Assembly: GCA_035691865.1 (NCBI GenBank)
Contig: DASSIM010000023.1
Span: forward strand, 124,001 to 188,000
Direction: 5' to 3'
Origin: Nitrosopolaris sp035691865
GTDB taxonomy: Archaea > Thermoproteota > Nitrososphaeria > Nitrososphaerales > Nitrososphaeraceae
Length of the DNA stretch: 64,000 nucleotides
Made by a program: the position numbers and the translations under genes. Within the stretch, counting starts at the first letter, position 1. Each line of letters begins with the position of its first letter. Under the pieces are notes generated by a model. The model was not told where the DNA came from and made no database searches. It saw only the letters and a list, made by a program, of their open reading frames with translations. This document shows positions 1-8,987 of this stretch, one piece after another.

Positions 1-918
1 TTTGATACAGCACATAATGTAGCTCATATTCTCAAAGATGCGGCTTATTTTGTTAACATTATTGGACTAGCGTTATCGAGTATCAATTATAATCTGAGAT
101 TAAAAGAAAGTAACGATAGGTTAGAGGAAATTAATGCTAGATTGAAAGAGAGAGAGGAACTGATTCTGAGTCAATATGAGAGGTTAAAGGAGTCAGATAA
201 AATGAAGAATGAGTTTATCAATGTAGCCTCTCACGAATTGCGAACACCTGTTCAACCAATACTTAGTCTGTCAGCACTCCTTCGACCAAAAATAAGAGAT
301 GTTCACCAACAAGAATTATTAGATGTCATCATAAGAAACGCAAAAAGACTTCTACGTCTTACAGAAGCAATACTGGATGTTACAAAGATCGAAAGCCAGT
401 CTTTAACGCTAAAAAAAGAACGATTCGATTTAAATGACGTAATAATAAATGTGATGGATGATATATCATTAAGCTCAGGATTCCTTAACAACGAAAATAT
501 AAGGCTATCATATGATCCTCAGCATATTATATTAGATGCAGACAAAGGGAGAATAATACAAGTTATTTCTAATTTACTAGGTAACGGTATTAAATTTACC
601 AAGGAAGGTACAATCACCGTCACGTCAGCAATAAAAGACAGCTGGGTTGTCGTTAGCATTAGTGATACTGGTCAAGGCCTAGACCCCGAAGTATTGCCAC
701 AATTATTCACAAAGTTCAGTACGAAATCTCCCATACACGGCGCCCAAATGGGAACTGGATTGGGTCTTTTTATCTCTAAAAGCATAATTGAAGCTCATGG
801 CGGCAAGATTTGGGCCGAGAACAATAATGGTTCTGAAAGACCGGAAGGGGCTACATTTTACTTTACGTTGCCGACAGTCAACAAGGAACAACAAAAAAAC
901 ACTTTTTCCATGGGTTAA
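1..918 (+). CDS. Sensor histidine kinase, C-terminal part (5' end outside window)
   Basis: The frame is open from base 1, so the gene starts upstream. The visible part begins with a short hydrophobic stretch (about residues 17-30), then a coiled coil rich in Glu/Lys/Arg, then a HisKA dimerisation domain with the H-box ASHELRTP (phospho-accepting His near residue 78 of the partial product). The HATPase_c domain follows, with N-box NLLGNGIKFT, G1 box DTGQGL and G2 box GTGLGLFIS. It autophosphorylates on His and passes phosphate to a response regulator; the signal sensed cannot be told from this fragment. No intact response regulator lies next to it; the only receiver domain in the window is a broken one near 9.3-9.6 kb. 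The family assignment is secure and the partner unknown. Confidence 0.93.
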   Translation, partial: FDTAHNVAHILKDAAYFVNIIGLALSSINYNLRLKESNDRLEEINARLKEREELILSQYERLKESDKMKNEFINVASHELRTPVQPILSLSALLRPKIRDVHQQELLDVIIRNAKRLLRLTEAILDVTKIESQSLTLKKERFDLNDVIINVMDDISLSSGFLNNENIRLSYDPQHIILDADKGRIIQVISNLLGNGIKFTKEGTITVTSAIKDSWVVVSISDTGQGLDPEVLPQLFTKFSTKSPIHGAQMGTGLGLFISKSIIEAHGGKIWAENNNGSERPEGATFYFTLPTVNKEQQKNTFSMG

Positions 919-957
919 ATCTGGAAAAATCACATAATCCAAGGTTGGCATAAGAGA

Positions 958-973
958 CTCTAGAAGCCTAGAG
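958..973 (+). terminator. Small hairpin after the kinase gene
   Basis: A perfect 6-bp inverted repeat (CTCTAG, loop AAGC, CTAGAG) sits 40 bases after the kinase stop and is followed by a short T-run. It could mark the 3' end of the kinase transcript, though archaeal termination mostly relies on T-tracts alone. The rest of 919-1315 shows nothing I can name. Confidence 0.25.
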
Positions 974-1315
974 ATTTTCGGGGCGCTAGTGTGATTACGG
1001 AAACCAAAAGGAGAAGGGAGAAATTACCTTCAATCCGTGAAGAGATTTGTAGATTGAAGTTTATCAATCAACATTGTCTACGTTGAGCCTACAAAGTGTC
1101 AGTGCAGCAAACAGTGCAAGATTTCGAATATTTTGTAGTTGTCTTGTTACCTGTTTTAAGGAGTAAGGTAGATAGACTTAAATTCTTTCGTAAGCTCTAT
1201 TTCTTTACCTCAAAATAAAATTGGTTTGGTCAGTAGTGGCAACAACCATCTAATTAAGAGTTGGTCATCCTTTTGTTCAGTAAAATGAAACAAGAATAAA
1301 ATAAAAGAGATGAAT

Positions 1316-1645
1316 TTATCCCGCAACAGATTGGTTCTTTAGAAGCGATTCTTCTATGAATTTTCGATAAACTTCTTTGGGAGCTGCACCTACTGTTCTT
1401 GCGATTTCTTTTCCGGCTTTGAATAGTAATAGAGAAGGAATCGAGCGCACACCATATCTCATTGCAATTTCTTGATTTTCATCAACATTTAGCTTGACTA
1501 CTTTTATTTTATCGCTCATGGTTTGTGACAGTTGCTCTACTACTGGACCAACCATCCTACACGGTCCGCACCATTCAGCCCAAAAATCAACGAGGACAGG
1601 TAAATCTGATTTTGTTACATCTTTGTCCCATGAATTGGTTGTCAC
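1316..1645 (-). CDS. trxA: Thioredoxin
   Basis: A 109-residue single-domain thioredoxin, the usual family length. The redox motif WCGPC is at residues 25-29 (Cys26 and Cys29), preceded by the conserved VDFWAEW strand. The cis-Pro region reads RSIPSLLLF. It acts in the cytoplasm as a general protein disulfide reductase; the reductase partner is not in this window. The gene stands alone between long spacers. The start ATG at 1645 gives a full-length N-terminus. Confidence 0.95.
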   Translation of the reverse strand: MTTNSWDKDVTKSDLPVLVDFWAEWCGPCRMVGPVVEQLSQTMSDKIKVVKLNVDENQEIAMRYGVRSIPSLLLFKAGKEIARTVGAAPKEVYRKFIEESLLKNQSVAG

Positions 1646-1796
1646 ATGAATTATACCTTATCACCTAAATAGCTTTAGTTTTTTATCTAATATAAATTAA
1701 TTAGTTGCCACATGAAATAGAATTAACTTATCCATCTAATACTGTTTTAGAAGCCGTATTGAGATATGTTTTGATAAAGTTACGATAGCAAGTCCA

Positions 1797-2265
1797 CTAG
1801 ATTGTCAACTGAACAGTTTGCAAGCTGAACTTCAGCAATATCCCTGCTCGAACTGGGCTTGGTTTTGCATCTATGAACACATCCTTGGTACAATGTTTCA
1901 TAGAGTCTGCAGCGATATCATCAAAAATGGGTTGCAATGCTAACCCTTTAATAGTAAGATAGTATCCTATTCTCACAGGTTTTTCATATAGGTACACTTT
2001 ACATTTTATCAAACCATCCTTTTCCATCTCTCCCAACCTTGCAGATAGCGTATTTGGAATGCTCTCTTCAATAGAGTATAACAATTGATTAAACCTGCTC
2101 TGTTTTCCGTTTATCATATTTCTTAGAATCAGAATCGTAAATCTCTTGCCAATAATTTTGAATGTATTGTTTATAGGGCAGCGTTTTATTACAATATTCC
2201 AATTTGACGGATCTATTAGTCGTGCTAGTCGTTGCTGCGTTGGTAGAGTTAGGGTTTGTCGGCAT
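1797..2265 (-). pseudogene. HxlR-family winged-helix regulator, broken by a 1-base frameshift
   Basis: The 3' frame from 2117 encodes RFNQLLYSIEESIPNTLSAR and a Tyr-rich beta-wing typical of HxlR regulators, which bind DNA as dimers and often sense oxidants or small molecules. That frame stays open upstream and reads CPINNTFKIIGKRFTILILR, the standard HxlR N-terminus, but has no ATG, GTG or TTG before its next stop. A different frame starts with ATG at 2265 (MPTNPNSTNAATTSTTNRSV) and would run into the CP motif if one T were removed from the TTTT run at 2184-2187. So the original gene was probably 1797-2265, about 155 codons, with one inserted base. It is either a recent pseudogene or a homopolymer sequencing error. 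Confidence 0.75.
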
Positions 2266-2419
2266 ATAACGACAATTATTGCTACGTCTAATTTTAAATA
2301 GTTACCCTCTATAACTGGTTCGGAAATAATTACTTGTAATTAGATTGGTAAATCACTCATCACATCTATTTCTTTTCGATCCACTTAGTTTTGGGTGCTG
2401 TTTTGAGATTTGATCATAA

Positions 2420-2610
2420 GGAAAAATTCTTGTCTAAAGTATGCCTATATCGTGTCGCATAAAATTTCATTTTTTTTAAAATTTTGCAGAGGAATCCAAA
2501 GGAATCATGTGTTATTTTCATATGTTGTAATGATGAAGAGCGTCTGCAATTGTAAATCGATATTCACGGGACTGATGATCGTCACAGTTGTCATTTATGA
2601 AATTTAGGAA
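2420..2610 (+). repeat. Diverged repeat, copy A (gene leader)
   Basis: About 185 bases here align with 9987-10175, with shared blocks such as TTTTGCAGAGGAAT and GCCTATAT..GTG.CGCATAAA. In copy B the repeat ends exactly at the start codon of the small gene at 10162 (MKNRK). In copy A an ATG at 2598 begins MKFRK and runs only 21 codons. I infer that copy A is the 5' leader and first codons of a lost paralogue of the 10162 gene. Confidence 0.6.
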
Positions 2611-2694
2611 GATCCAGTGTAGTGACGGCAGTAAGGTATTCGAAAAAAAAGGTTCCGGATGATGGCGAAAATATGGCGATAATAACGGCTAATG

Positions 2695-2871
2695 TTAGCC
2701 TAAAACCCGCAGCTCTTTCGCTTCGGCCTTGAATCCTATTCTTGCATGAGCTCCATCACAATACGGTTTACTGTCAGATGCACCACATCTACACATAGCG
2801 GCAAACACGTTACCATCTGCCAAAATCAAGTTAGGCCCATTCTCAGTGCATTTAATTTCAACTTTTGTCAT
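2695..2871 (-). CDS. CDGSH iron-sulfur domain protein (small)
   Basis: A 58-residue protein starting at ATG 2871. It carries the whole CDGSH-type cluster motif CRCGASDSKPYCDGAH: Cys27, Cys29, Cys38 and His42 are the expected 3Cys-1His ligands of a [2Fe-2S] cluster, with Ala in place of the middle Ser of CDGSH. The N-terminal strand MTKVEIKCTENGPNLI is like other single-domain microbial CDGSH proteins. Such proteins are small redox or cluster-transfer proteins; the exact role is unknown. It lacks a membrane anchor, so is probably cytoplasmic. Confidence 0.88.
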   Translation of the reverse strand: MTKVEIKCTENGPNLILADGNVFAAMCRCGASDSKPYCDGAHARIGFKAEAKELRVLG

Positions 2872-2928
2872 AACCCATACACAACTTGTGATGTATATAA
2901 AGAAACCTATTAGATATGACGAACAATC

Positions 2929-2976
2929 GTTTAAGTGATTTGTATGTTTTCGTATCTAGGTTTAAGTGATTTGTAT
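2929..2976. repeat. Two direct copies of a 17-base motif
   Basis: GTTTAAGTGATTTGTAT occurs at 2929-2945 and again at 2960-2976, 31 bases start to start (about three helical turns), with a partial third copy (GATTTAAGT) just after. It lies in the 540-base spacer between the CDGSH gene and the SDR gene, where no gene was recognised. The regular spacing would suit paired protein binding sites, but this is only inference. Confidence 0.55.
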
Positions 2977-3409
2977 ATGTGTAGATTTAAGTAAAAAGTT
3001 GTAAGACTGTTACTTTGTCTGTCTTTGTACCCCACTTCTGCTGATGGAGTGTGAGGCAGCTACAGTTATTTGATTGAGTAGACACTTCAATTTGCTGTGG
3101 CTGGCTGCTATTGAATGGACCTTACCCTTCACCTTTGGAAGAGGGTCGAGTAACGGCTGTTATGGTCTTGTATTTGCTTCGATCTCAAGATAATACGACG
3201 ATTTGAAGAACGGAGAGAGTGCTCCAGTAGTTATAATTATGTCTCAACTCATTTATCCAAGGTGTCAACAATTCCAGATCTACGAAAAAGATCCAGAAAT
3301 GATAATTCGACTACTAGGGTGATCTAAGGCGCTCTACGGATATCGTTGTGTCAATTTTGCACTCTATATTCATAAGTGGGTTCTTTTATCATATCAACAT
3401 GTTGTTAAA

Positions 3410-4153
3410 ATGTTGGAAAATAAAGTTGCGATAGTCACGGGGGCAAGTAGTGGTATAGGGTATGCCACCTCTTTAGCACTATCAAAAGCCGGTGCAAGAG
3501 TAGCTGTGGGAGCTAGGCGCATAGATAGATTACAAGAGCTAGAAAAGCAAATTACCAAAAACAATGAAGGAGAAATTTTTATTCAAAAACTTGATGTTAC
3601 CGCCAAATCGGATTGTGATTCATTCGCTGGCGCTGTAGTTAGAAAATGGGGAAAAGTTGATATTCTAATTAACAACGCTGGTCTAATGCCGCTAAGTTAT
3701 TTCGTAAATAGAAAAGTGGAAGAATGGGAACGGATGATTGATGTAAATATCAAAGGAGTCCTTTATTGCACTTCTGCAGTAATTCCACATATGTTAGATA
3801 AAAAATCAGGACATATAGTGAACGTCTCTTCGGTTGCAGGGAGAATAATATTTGCAGGAGGGAGTGTCTACTGTGCGACAAAACATGCCATTACGGCATT
3901 TAGCGAAGGATTAAGAAAGGAATTAAGCCCAAAACATAACATACGAGTTACATGCGTAGAGCCTGGGGCCGTTTCAACAGAACTATTGGAATCAATAACA
4001 GATGAATCCATGGCAGGATTTATACAAGCTTCTAGGAATATGGAAACATTAGGGTCAGACGACATAGCAAATGCGGTCTTATATGCAGTACAATCACCAA
4101 ATCATGTTAATGTCAATGAGATATTGATAAGGCCCACGGCACAAGAAAGGTAG
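3410..4153 (+). CDS. Short-chain dehydrogenase/reductase (SDR)
   Basis: A 247-residue classical SDR. The Rossmann glycine motif TGASSGIG is at residues 10-17, NNAG at 88-91, the catalytic Ser at about 140-141 and the YxxxK pair is Tyr154/Lys158. The basic residues ARRIDR after the second strand point to NADP(H) preference. It is expected to oxidise or reduce an alcohol/carbonyl in the cytosol; the substrate cannot be predicted. It resembles the SDR group that includes NADP-dependent 3-hydroxy acid and clavulanate-type dehydrogenases. It is monocistronic. Confidence 0.93.
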   Translation: MLENKVAIVTGASSGIGYATSLALSKAGARVAVGARRIDRLQELEKQITKNNEGEIFIQKLDVTAKSDCDSFAGAVVRKWGKVDILINNAGLMPLSYFVNRKVEEWERMIDVNIKGVLYCTSAVIPHMLDKKSGHIVNVSSVAGRIIFAGGSVYCATKHAITAFSEGLRKELSPKHNIRVTCVEPGAVSTELLESITDESMAGFIQASRNMETLGSDDIANAVLYAVQSPNHVNVNEILIRPTAQER

Positions 4154-4291
4154 TGAGCTCTCATTATCAGGCCGTTCTTGTCTGCCTAATAATTTTAGAC
4201 TGATGACAAGGTAGACGAATTTGAAAACTAGTATCTAATATAATCCGGTAACCGATGCTCGGAATTATATAGAAGTGTAGATTCTCAAAAT

Positions 4292-4585
4292 ATGAGAATC
4301 GACATTTATAATGAAGACGGAAGTTGGCAACAATGACAAATAGATATGTACTTACTAAGAGAACAGCAACAATGGAAAGGAGAACGTCCTGCTGTCTATG
4401 AGGATAGGGTCAAACAACAGTACTGGAATGACCTAGAGTAGAGAACGATTCAGCTTGGAGAGGTGCTTCCTAAATAAACCAAAGTCTTAACTACGGCTCA
4501 GAAAACTATGACCAGAAAAATCAAAGAACTGGACAAAGATGATGGTCGTCTGAAATTAGATTTATTCAAACAAAAAGTACTTTGA
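4292..4585 (+). pseudogene. Small unknown gene, one frame with three internal stops
   Basis: A single reading frame of 97 codons from ATG 4292 to TGA 4583 is interrupted by TGA (4334), TAG (4439) and TAA (4475), yet the segments read like one helical, charged protein (for example EQQQWKGERPAVYEDRVKQQ and KIKELDKDDGRLKLDLFKQK). No indel is needed to join them. I do not recognise the family. It is most likely a decayed gene; a chance frame is the alternative. Confidence 0.4.
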
Positions 4586-4672
4586 GAGAGTAATAATCTT
4601 AACTATAGGCAAAATATTCTGTTACCTGCTAATGGGTGAAATAAAAAAAGACCCCTAACCTTCTATCCTGGT

Positions 4673-4840
4673 TCATTTCTTCTTAATATCTTTAAGATAG
4701 AGTTTCATCGATTCTACGATAAGAGCAGTTACTGTCGTTTTCATATCTATAGCTAAATGTTTGAAGTCATCAAGCAGTTCAGTAGGAATTTTCATCGTAG
4801 TTTTAGTATCATCTTCTTCTATTGTTTCATTCGTTTCCAT
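4673..4840 (-). CDS. Ribbon-helix-helix-like small regulator
   Basis: A 55-residue protein starting at ATG 4840. After an acidic N-terminus it has a short strand (KTTMKIP) and two helices (TELLDDFKHLAIDM, TVTALIVESMKLYL), the order expected for a CopG/Arc-type ribbon-helix-helix fold, which binds DNA as a dimer through the strand. It is divergent from a winged-helix gene at 5009, so the two may control each other from the shared 168-base spacer. The function is inferred from fold-like pattern only. Confidence 0.6.
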   Translation of the reverse strand: METNETIEEDDTKTTMKIPTELLDDFKHLAIDMKTTVTALIVESMKLYLKDIKKK

Positions 4841-5008
4841 GTAAGATATTAATATACACAGGTATATTTATTTATGGTTTGGCAGATATATATCTTACCG
4901 TGCACCTACGTTTTTATATCGTCAGTTCGGTATATTTCTGCCTTAGCATTAATGTATCATACCGTATAGAGGTATAGATTTATATATTCTAAACATATCG
5001 ATATAGGT
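4841..5008. promoter_or_regulatory. Divergent promoter with repeated GGTATA elements
   Basis: The spacer between the RHH gene (minus) and the winged-helix gene (plus) has GGTATA-type repeats at 4861, 4929, 4971 and 5006 (the last only GGTAT). A TATA-like TTTATATAT at 4979-4987 lies about 25 bases before ATG 5009, which fits leaderless transcription of that gene. The repeats are candidate operators for one of the two flanking DNA-binding proteins. Confidence 0.45.
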
Positions 5009-5299
5009 ATGAAGTACCGGGATAGAAACGAAATCACTGCGCAGATTCTTGAAATTGCTAAAGGCAACGGAGTAAGGTTATCGAAAATAATGTATGACGG
5101 GTACCTTTCATACACAGTAACTAAAGAATATCTGGGACTTTTAATAGAAAAAGGTCTGATAGAATATCTAGATGGAGAAAGAACCTTCAAAACTACAGAG
5201 AAAGGCATGAATTTCCTGCGTATTCATAATAGAGTGCAAGAATTTACCCTACTTACAACGAATTTGCATAAAAGAGAAGAGATGGCTTCATTTCTTTAA
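5009..5299 (+). CDS. Winged-helix DNA-binding protein (archaeal small wHTH)
   Basis: A 96-residue protein beginning MKYRDRNEITAQILEIA, followed by a recognition-helix region (GVRLSKIMYDGYLSYTVTKE), a third helix with LLIEKGLIEY and a beta-wing ending in KTTEKGMNFL. This layout is very common among Nitrososphaerales single-domain winged-helix regulators. The C-terminal helix probably dimerises. It is likely a local transcription factor and may act on the GGTATA repeats upstream. Confidence 0.85.
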   Translation: MKYRDRNEITAQILEIAKGNGVRLSKIMYDGYLSYTVTKEYLGLLIEKGLIEYLDGERTFKTTEKGMNFLRIHNRVQEFTLLTTNLHKREEMASFL

Positions 5300-5683
5300 A
5301 CTCAAGCCTTCGGAGATGACACTAGATACGTGCGCACTGGGAGAAGGACAACGTAACTTGGTGAACACACCACGAATAGCGGATTTGACGTTACTAATGA
5401 GTAGCAAACAAGAAAATCCAAAAAGGCAATGCTACTAGAATTAACGATTGTCACAATCATAACCACACTGGCGTAACCGACCGTCAGGGTGCCATTTATG
5501 CTACGTTATTTTGTAAATATACATATGCACTTTTGTTTAGATTTAGACTGATTCTCTAGCTTAGCATGACATAACAATGAGATTTACTCTTACCAAAAAT
5601 GTTGCTCTGAGTTCGGTGGTCTGAGAGACAAATTTGACACAATTTCGCAATCAGCGGAGATGCTATGAAGAAAGACTTTCATT

Positions 5684-5956
5684 TCAATTGAGGCCTCTCA
5701 AAATGGGAGTCCTTATGTTTATGTGACTCTTGCTGACCCAGGAGGTCAAAACTCCTGTCATCAAATGGTAAATTAGGCAACTCTGCTTTTGTGCAACGCT
5801 TTCTTTCCCTTCCAAGATTGACGAAGAATCGATCTCTACATAATCAAAAATGTGTGAATAATGTTTTAGCCAACTAGAATTATCGATTGTGAGGGAATAA
5901 TATGGGCACTGCAATGATGTATAGCCCCACCCAGAGCAACCTACGTAATATTGCAT
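5684..5956 (-). pseudogene. DUF72 (YecE-like) remnant, N-terminal part
   Basis: The first 48 residues (MQYYVGCSGWGYTSLQ, then WLKHYSHIFDYVEIDSS) match the start of DUF72 TIM-barrel proteins, which are normally about 240-300 residues. After VEIDSS the sequence stops resembling the family in this frame, and I found no continuation in the other frames. The spacer 5300-5683 holds nothing else I recognise. It is best read as a truncated, non-functional copy. Confidence 0.65.
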
Positions 5957-6181
5957 GCTGAAAATAATGCGATATTTGCAATTTCTTCTGGTTGCCCGAT
6001 TCTATGAAAAGGAATTCCTCTTTTCTTTTTTCTTCATCTCGAAGTTTCAAATTGGCGCTTTGGTGTTGACTCTTATTACCTTTGAATAGTCCATTTTCCG
6101 TTAGCCTTATCATTTCCATCATGGATGGCTAATGCTCATACAATAGGTTCCAACAGGCACTATGTTTCTAATTCACCCACC

Positions 6182-7564
6182 CTACACATTTCTTCTTATT
6201 AACTTCATCCGCAAACCATATTTGGGACGCAATGTGACAACTGGCTGGAGTACTATCGGATGGCCTGGTTCTAGTTTCATCTTCCATCTTCTAGCAATAG
6301 TAGCGATAGATAGTATACCCTCAGTCCATGCGAATGGCTCTCCAATACAAGCCCTAGGACCTCCACCAAATGGAAAGTAGCTAAACCTTGGCAAGTTGGT
6401 TTTTGCCTCACTATTCCAACGTTCAGGGTTAAATCTTTCAGGCTCGGGGAAAAATCGTGGATCGCGATGCATCAAATATTGGCTCATTAGAAGAGTCGAG
6501 CCAGCAGGTATAGCGTATTCTCCGATCTTGCATTCGTGTATTGCTTGACGCCCTACTGCCCAAGCCGGAGGATAAAGTCGCATGGATTCTGCAAAGACTT
6601 TTTCGGTGAATTCTAACTTAGGGATGTCTGCGGCCGTCGGAGCTCGATCGTTGTCAAGAATCGAGTCAACTTCATCTTGGAGCTTCCCTTCTTCTCTCTT
6701 GTTTTGGGAGAGAAGGTAAAATGTCCATGTTAATGCATTGGCTACAGTCTCATGTCCAGCTAAAAAAATCGTCATAATATTGTCCCTTAACCGCAAATTT
6801 GAGAAAACGTAGTGCCCATTGTCATAGTTAACCTTCTTGTGTTCCAACAAGATAGATATTAGATCAACATGACGATCATGCTGACGCAAATCGTTTCCCT
6901 TACCATTGCTGGTGCCATCAATCATACGATAAATTATTGCATCTAGCTGCTTCTTAGCATACTGAAAGCGTCTATTACTTGGTAGGGGTAACTTTTCGAT
7001 AATCTCAGCTAACGGCATTCTAGCACGGTTGAAATATTCTACAAGAGTGGTGACATGCTCACCAATCTCTTTTGCTTCTGATTCGATATCAAAATTAAAT
7101 AAAGTCTTACAAACAACATCCAGCGTCAGTAGCATAAATTCTTTATGTACATCCAATGTATCATTGTCCCTCCAACGATTAGACATACGCAAGAGAGATT
7201 CTGTCATTATTGCCGAATAAGCTGTTAGCCGGTCTTGATGAAAAACTGGTTGTATTACCTGCCGCTGGTTACGATGAAGGTTCCCTTCACTTGTTAGCAA
7301 TCCATCTCCCAATACTTTTTTTGCCAATTGTAATCCGCGGCTTTTTATGAAGTTGGCATTATGAGTCACAAGTACATCTCTGATATAGTCTGGATGGTTG
7401 AGGAAATAGATATGTTGGGTTCCAAATTTAAAATGAGAAATGTCTCCATATTTTGAAGTGTCAATCAACACTCTAATAGGATCCCTTAAGAAATTCAGAA
7501 ATAAAACCAACGATATCTGGGTGGGCCCAGGTGGATAGTTGATAGAAGAGGTTCGGATTCGCAT
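6182..7564 (-). CDS. Cytochrome P450
   Basis: A 460-residue soluble P450, typical length. The I-helix oxygen-activation motif reads AGHETVANALTW, the K-helix ExxR is ESMR, and the heme loop is FPFGGGPRACIG with the thiolate ligand at Cys406. There is no N-terminal membrane anchor, so it needs soluble redox partners; the window's only intact ferredoxin gene is at 63.1 kb, not linked. It oxidises an unknown organic substrate. P450s are patchily distributed in Nitrososphaerales, so gain by transfer is plausible. The sequence is most like the CYP102/CYP110-type bacterial class by motif spacing, but I cannot assign a subfamily. Confidence 0.95.
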   Translation of the reverse strand: MRIRTSSINYPPGPTQISLVLFLNFLRDPIRVLIDTSKYGDISHFKFGTQHIYFLNHPDYIRDVLVTHNANFIKSRGLQLAKKVLGDGLLTSEGNLHRNQRQVIQPVFHQDRLTAYSAIMTESLLRMSNRWRDNDTLDVHKEFMLLTLDVVCKTLFNFDIESEAKEIGEHVTTLVEYFNRARMPLAEIIEKLPLPSNRRFQYAKKQLDAIIYRMIDGTSNGKGNDLRQHDRHVDLISILLEHKKVNYDNGHYVFSNLRLRDNIMTIFLAGHETVANALTWTFYLLSQNKREEGKLQDEVDSILDNDRAPTAADIPKLEFTEKVFAESMRLYPPAWAVGRQAIHECKIGEYAIPAGSTLLMSQYLMHRDPRFFPEPERFNPERWNSEAKTNLPRFSYFPFGGGPRACIGEPFAWTEGILSIATIARRWKMKLEPGHPIVLQPVVTLRPKYGLRMKLIRRNV

Positions 7565-7652
7565 AGCAGCAACCGATTTACTTTTGTGTTACCAACTTAT
7601 CAATAATGTCGACTAATCATAGAGCAAGTTGTTAATTATTGGGCTCCGCATG

Positions 7653-8486
7653 TTATGTAATTGCAACCGAATTCAAGAATGGACTTATTTCCATGCGCGT
7701 ATTACTTTTGGTTCCATTTATATCATAAAGTCTGTCATAATCATCTCCCCACCTTTTCCATAATCTTATTTTTTCATCACCATAAACGTGGATGCCAAGC
7801 ATTTTCCTGTTGCCATCCAAATCTATTAATATTGGTGTCACGAGCTTCTCTTCTCTGATATTTGTATTTGTATTCGTTACAAAATTAAATAAATAGTCAG
7901 CACATCCAATTTCATAAAGTTCTATTACACTTTCGAATCTATTGTCTTTGTAACCTACTGGAAAGTTTTTGAGCTCTTTTGCAAGCTCGATAGCTAGGAA
8001 ACTTCCTAGATGCAATCTATAATACCTAGCCATATGTGCAATTTCTTTTCTGTAGGAAGAGGAATTTTGTTCATCAAATACAAAGGACGTTTCTGGGTAC
8101 TTACACTCTCCTATCAGCGATGCATTTGATGCCTCCATGGCATATTTATTACTAAGAAATGTAACTATTCTTAATAATGAATTCAAGAGACCATTTCTTT
8201 CTGCAAGTTCAATTATATCTTCTCCTACTCTCAAAGGATTGCCCATTGAATGACACAACGTCTTTGTCGAATTAGAGATGAAGGGTCTGAATGCATCAGT
8301 TGATTTCTTTTTTAAAGTATTCAATCTTAGGCATATCTTATCTACTTCAGACAGGGGTTTATAGGTAAAAATATTCTCAATATTGATGCTGCTCAAACGC
8401 TTTATTGAAGCTATAATGGAATTGGATGGTAGTCCTGATTTCTCAAGAATCATATTTGTATACCGCATTAGTTGATGAGTGTCCAA
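7653..8486 (-). CDS. Hypothetical protein, 277 aa
   Basis: A long open frame with coherent codon use that I do not recognise. It is mostly helical in the first 200 residues and ends with strand-rich sequence (TPILIDLDGNRKMLGIHVYG). There is no signal peptide and there are no membrane segments or CxxC motifs. It lies 88 bases upstream of the P450 on the same strand and could be co-transcribed with it, though the gap is large for an operon. No function is proposed. Confidence 0.7.
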   Translation of the reverse strand: MDTHQLMRYTNMILEKSGLPSNSIIASIKRLSSINIENIFTYKPLSEVDKICLRLNTLKKKSTDAFRPFISNSTKTLCHSMGNPLRVGEDIIELAERNGLLNSLLRIVTFLSNKYAMEASNASLIGECKYPETSFVFDEQNSSSYRKEIAHMARYYRLHLGSFLAIELAKELKNFPVGYKDNRFESVIELYEIGCADYLFNFVTNTNTNIREEKLVTPILIDLDGNRKMLGIHVYGDEKIRLWKRWGDDYDRLYDINGTKSNTRMEISPFLNSVAIT

Positions 8487-8565
8487 TGATTCTAATTCAG
8501 ATAACGACAGTTAAACAATATAAGTATAGCACCTAATCACCAGTCAGAAAACGATTTCATAGATT

Positions 8566-8817
8566 ATGCATCTTCTGTATATGGAGAATCTTCGTGGCGC
8601 TTTACAGCTTTAATGGTACGAAAACTGGCTAGAAACTAGACAATGGAAACGCGTAAACGAAGAAGATCTAAACAACGACCCAAAACCTGGTGGTACATCT
8701 CAAAGCTGCAAGTCATTGGTCAATATGTTTGTGAGGTTCTGTTCCTACCATCGATTAGATTGCTTTGAATTTGACGAAGGTTACTTTGGTGGCATCTTGT
8801 TGATTCTACATAAATGA
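8566..8817 (+). pseudogene. Small unknown gene with one in-frame stop
   Basis: One frame runs from ATG 8566 to TGA 8815 (83 codons) with a single internal TAA at 8611. Both sides read as protein (NWLETRQWKRVNEEDLNND after the stop, then a Cys/Phe-rich part ending FEFDEGYFGG). The family is unknown. Decay of a small gene is the simplest reading, and chance openness of an AT-rich frame cannot be ruled out. Confidence 0.35.
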
Positions 8818-8987
8818 AATCTGACCATGAGCAATAATGGATGAAATGGTAGAGATACAAGATCAGTTAATCCAATGATGAGACCAACTAACATCCGTGA
8901 TTTACGAAAGACACTTTACTTATCTGACAATACTGGTAAGATTAGTATCTTTTTCTAGCTCGGATCTGAATTCCCTGTAGCTCTTCT

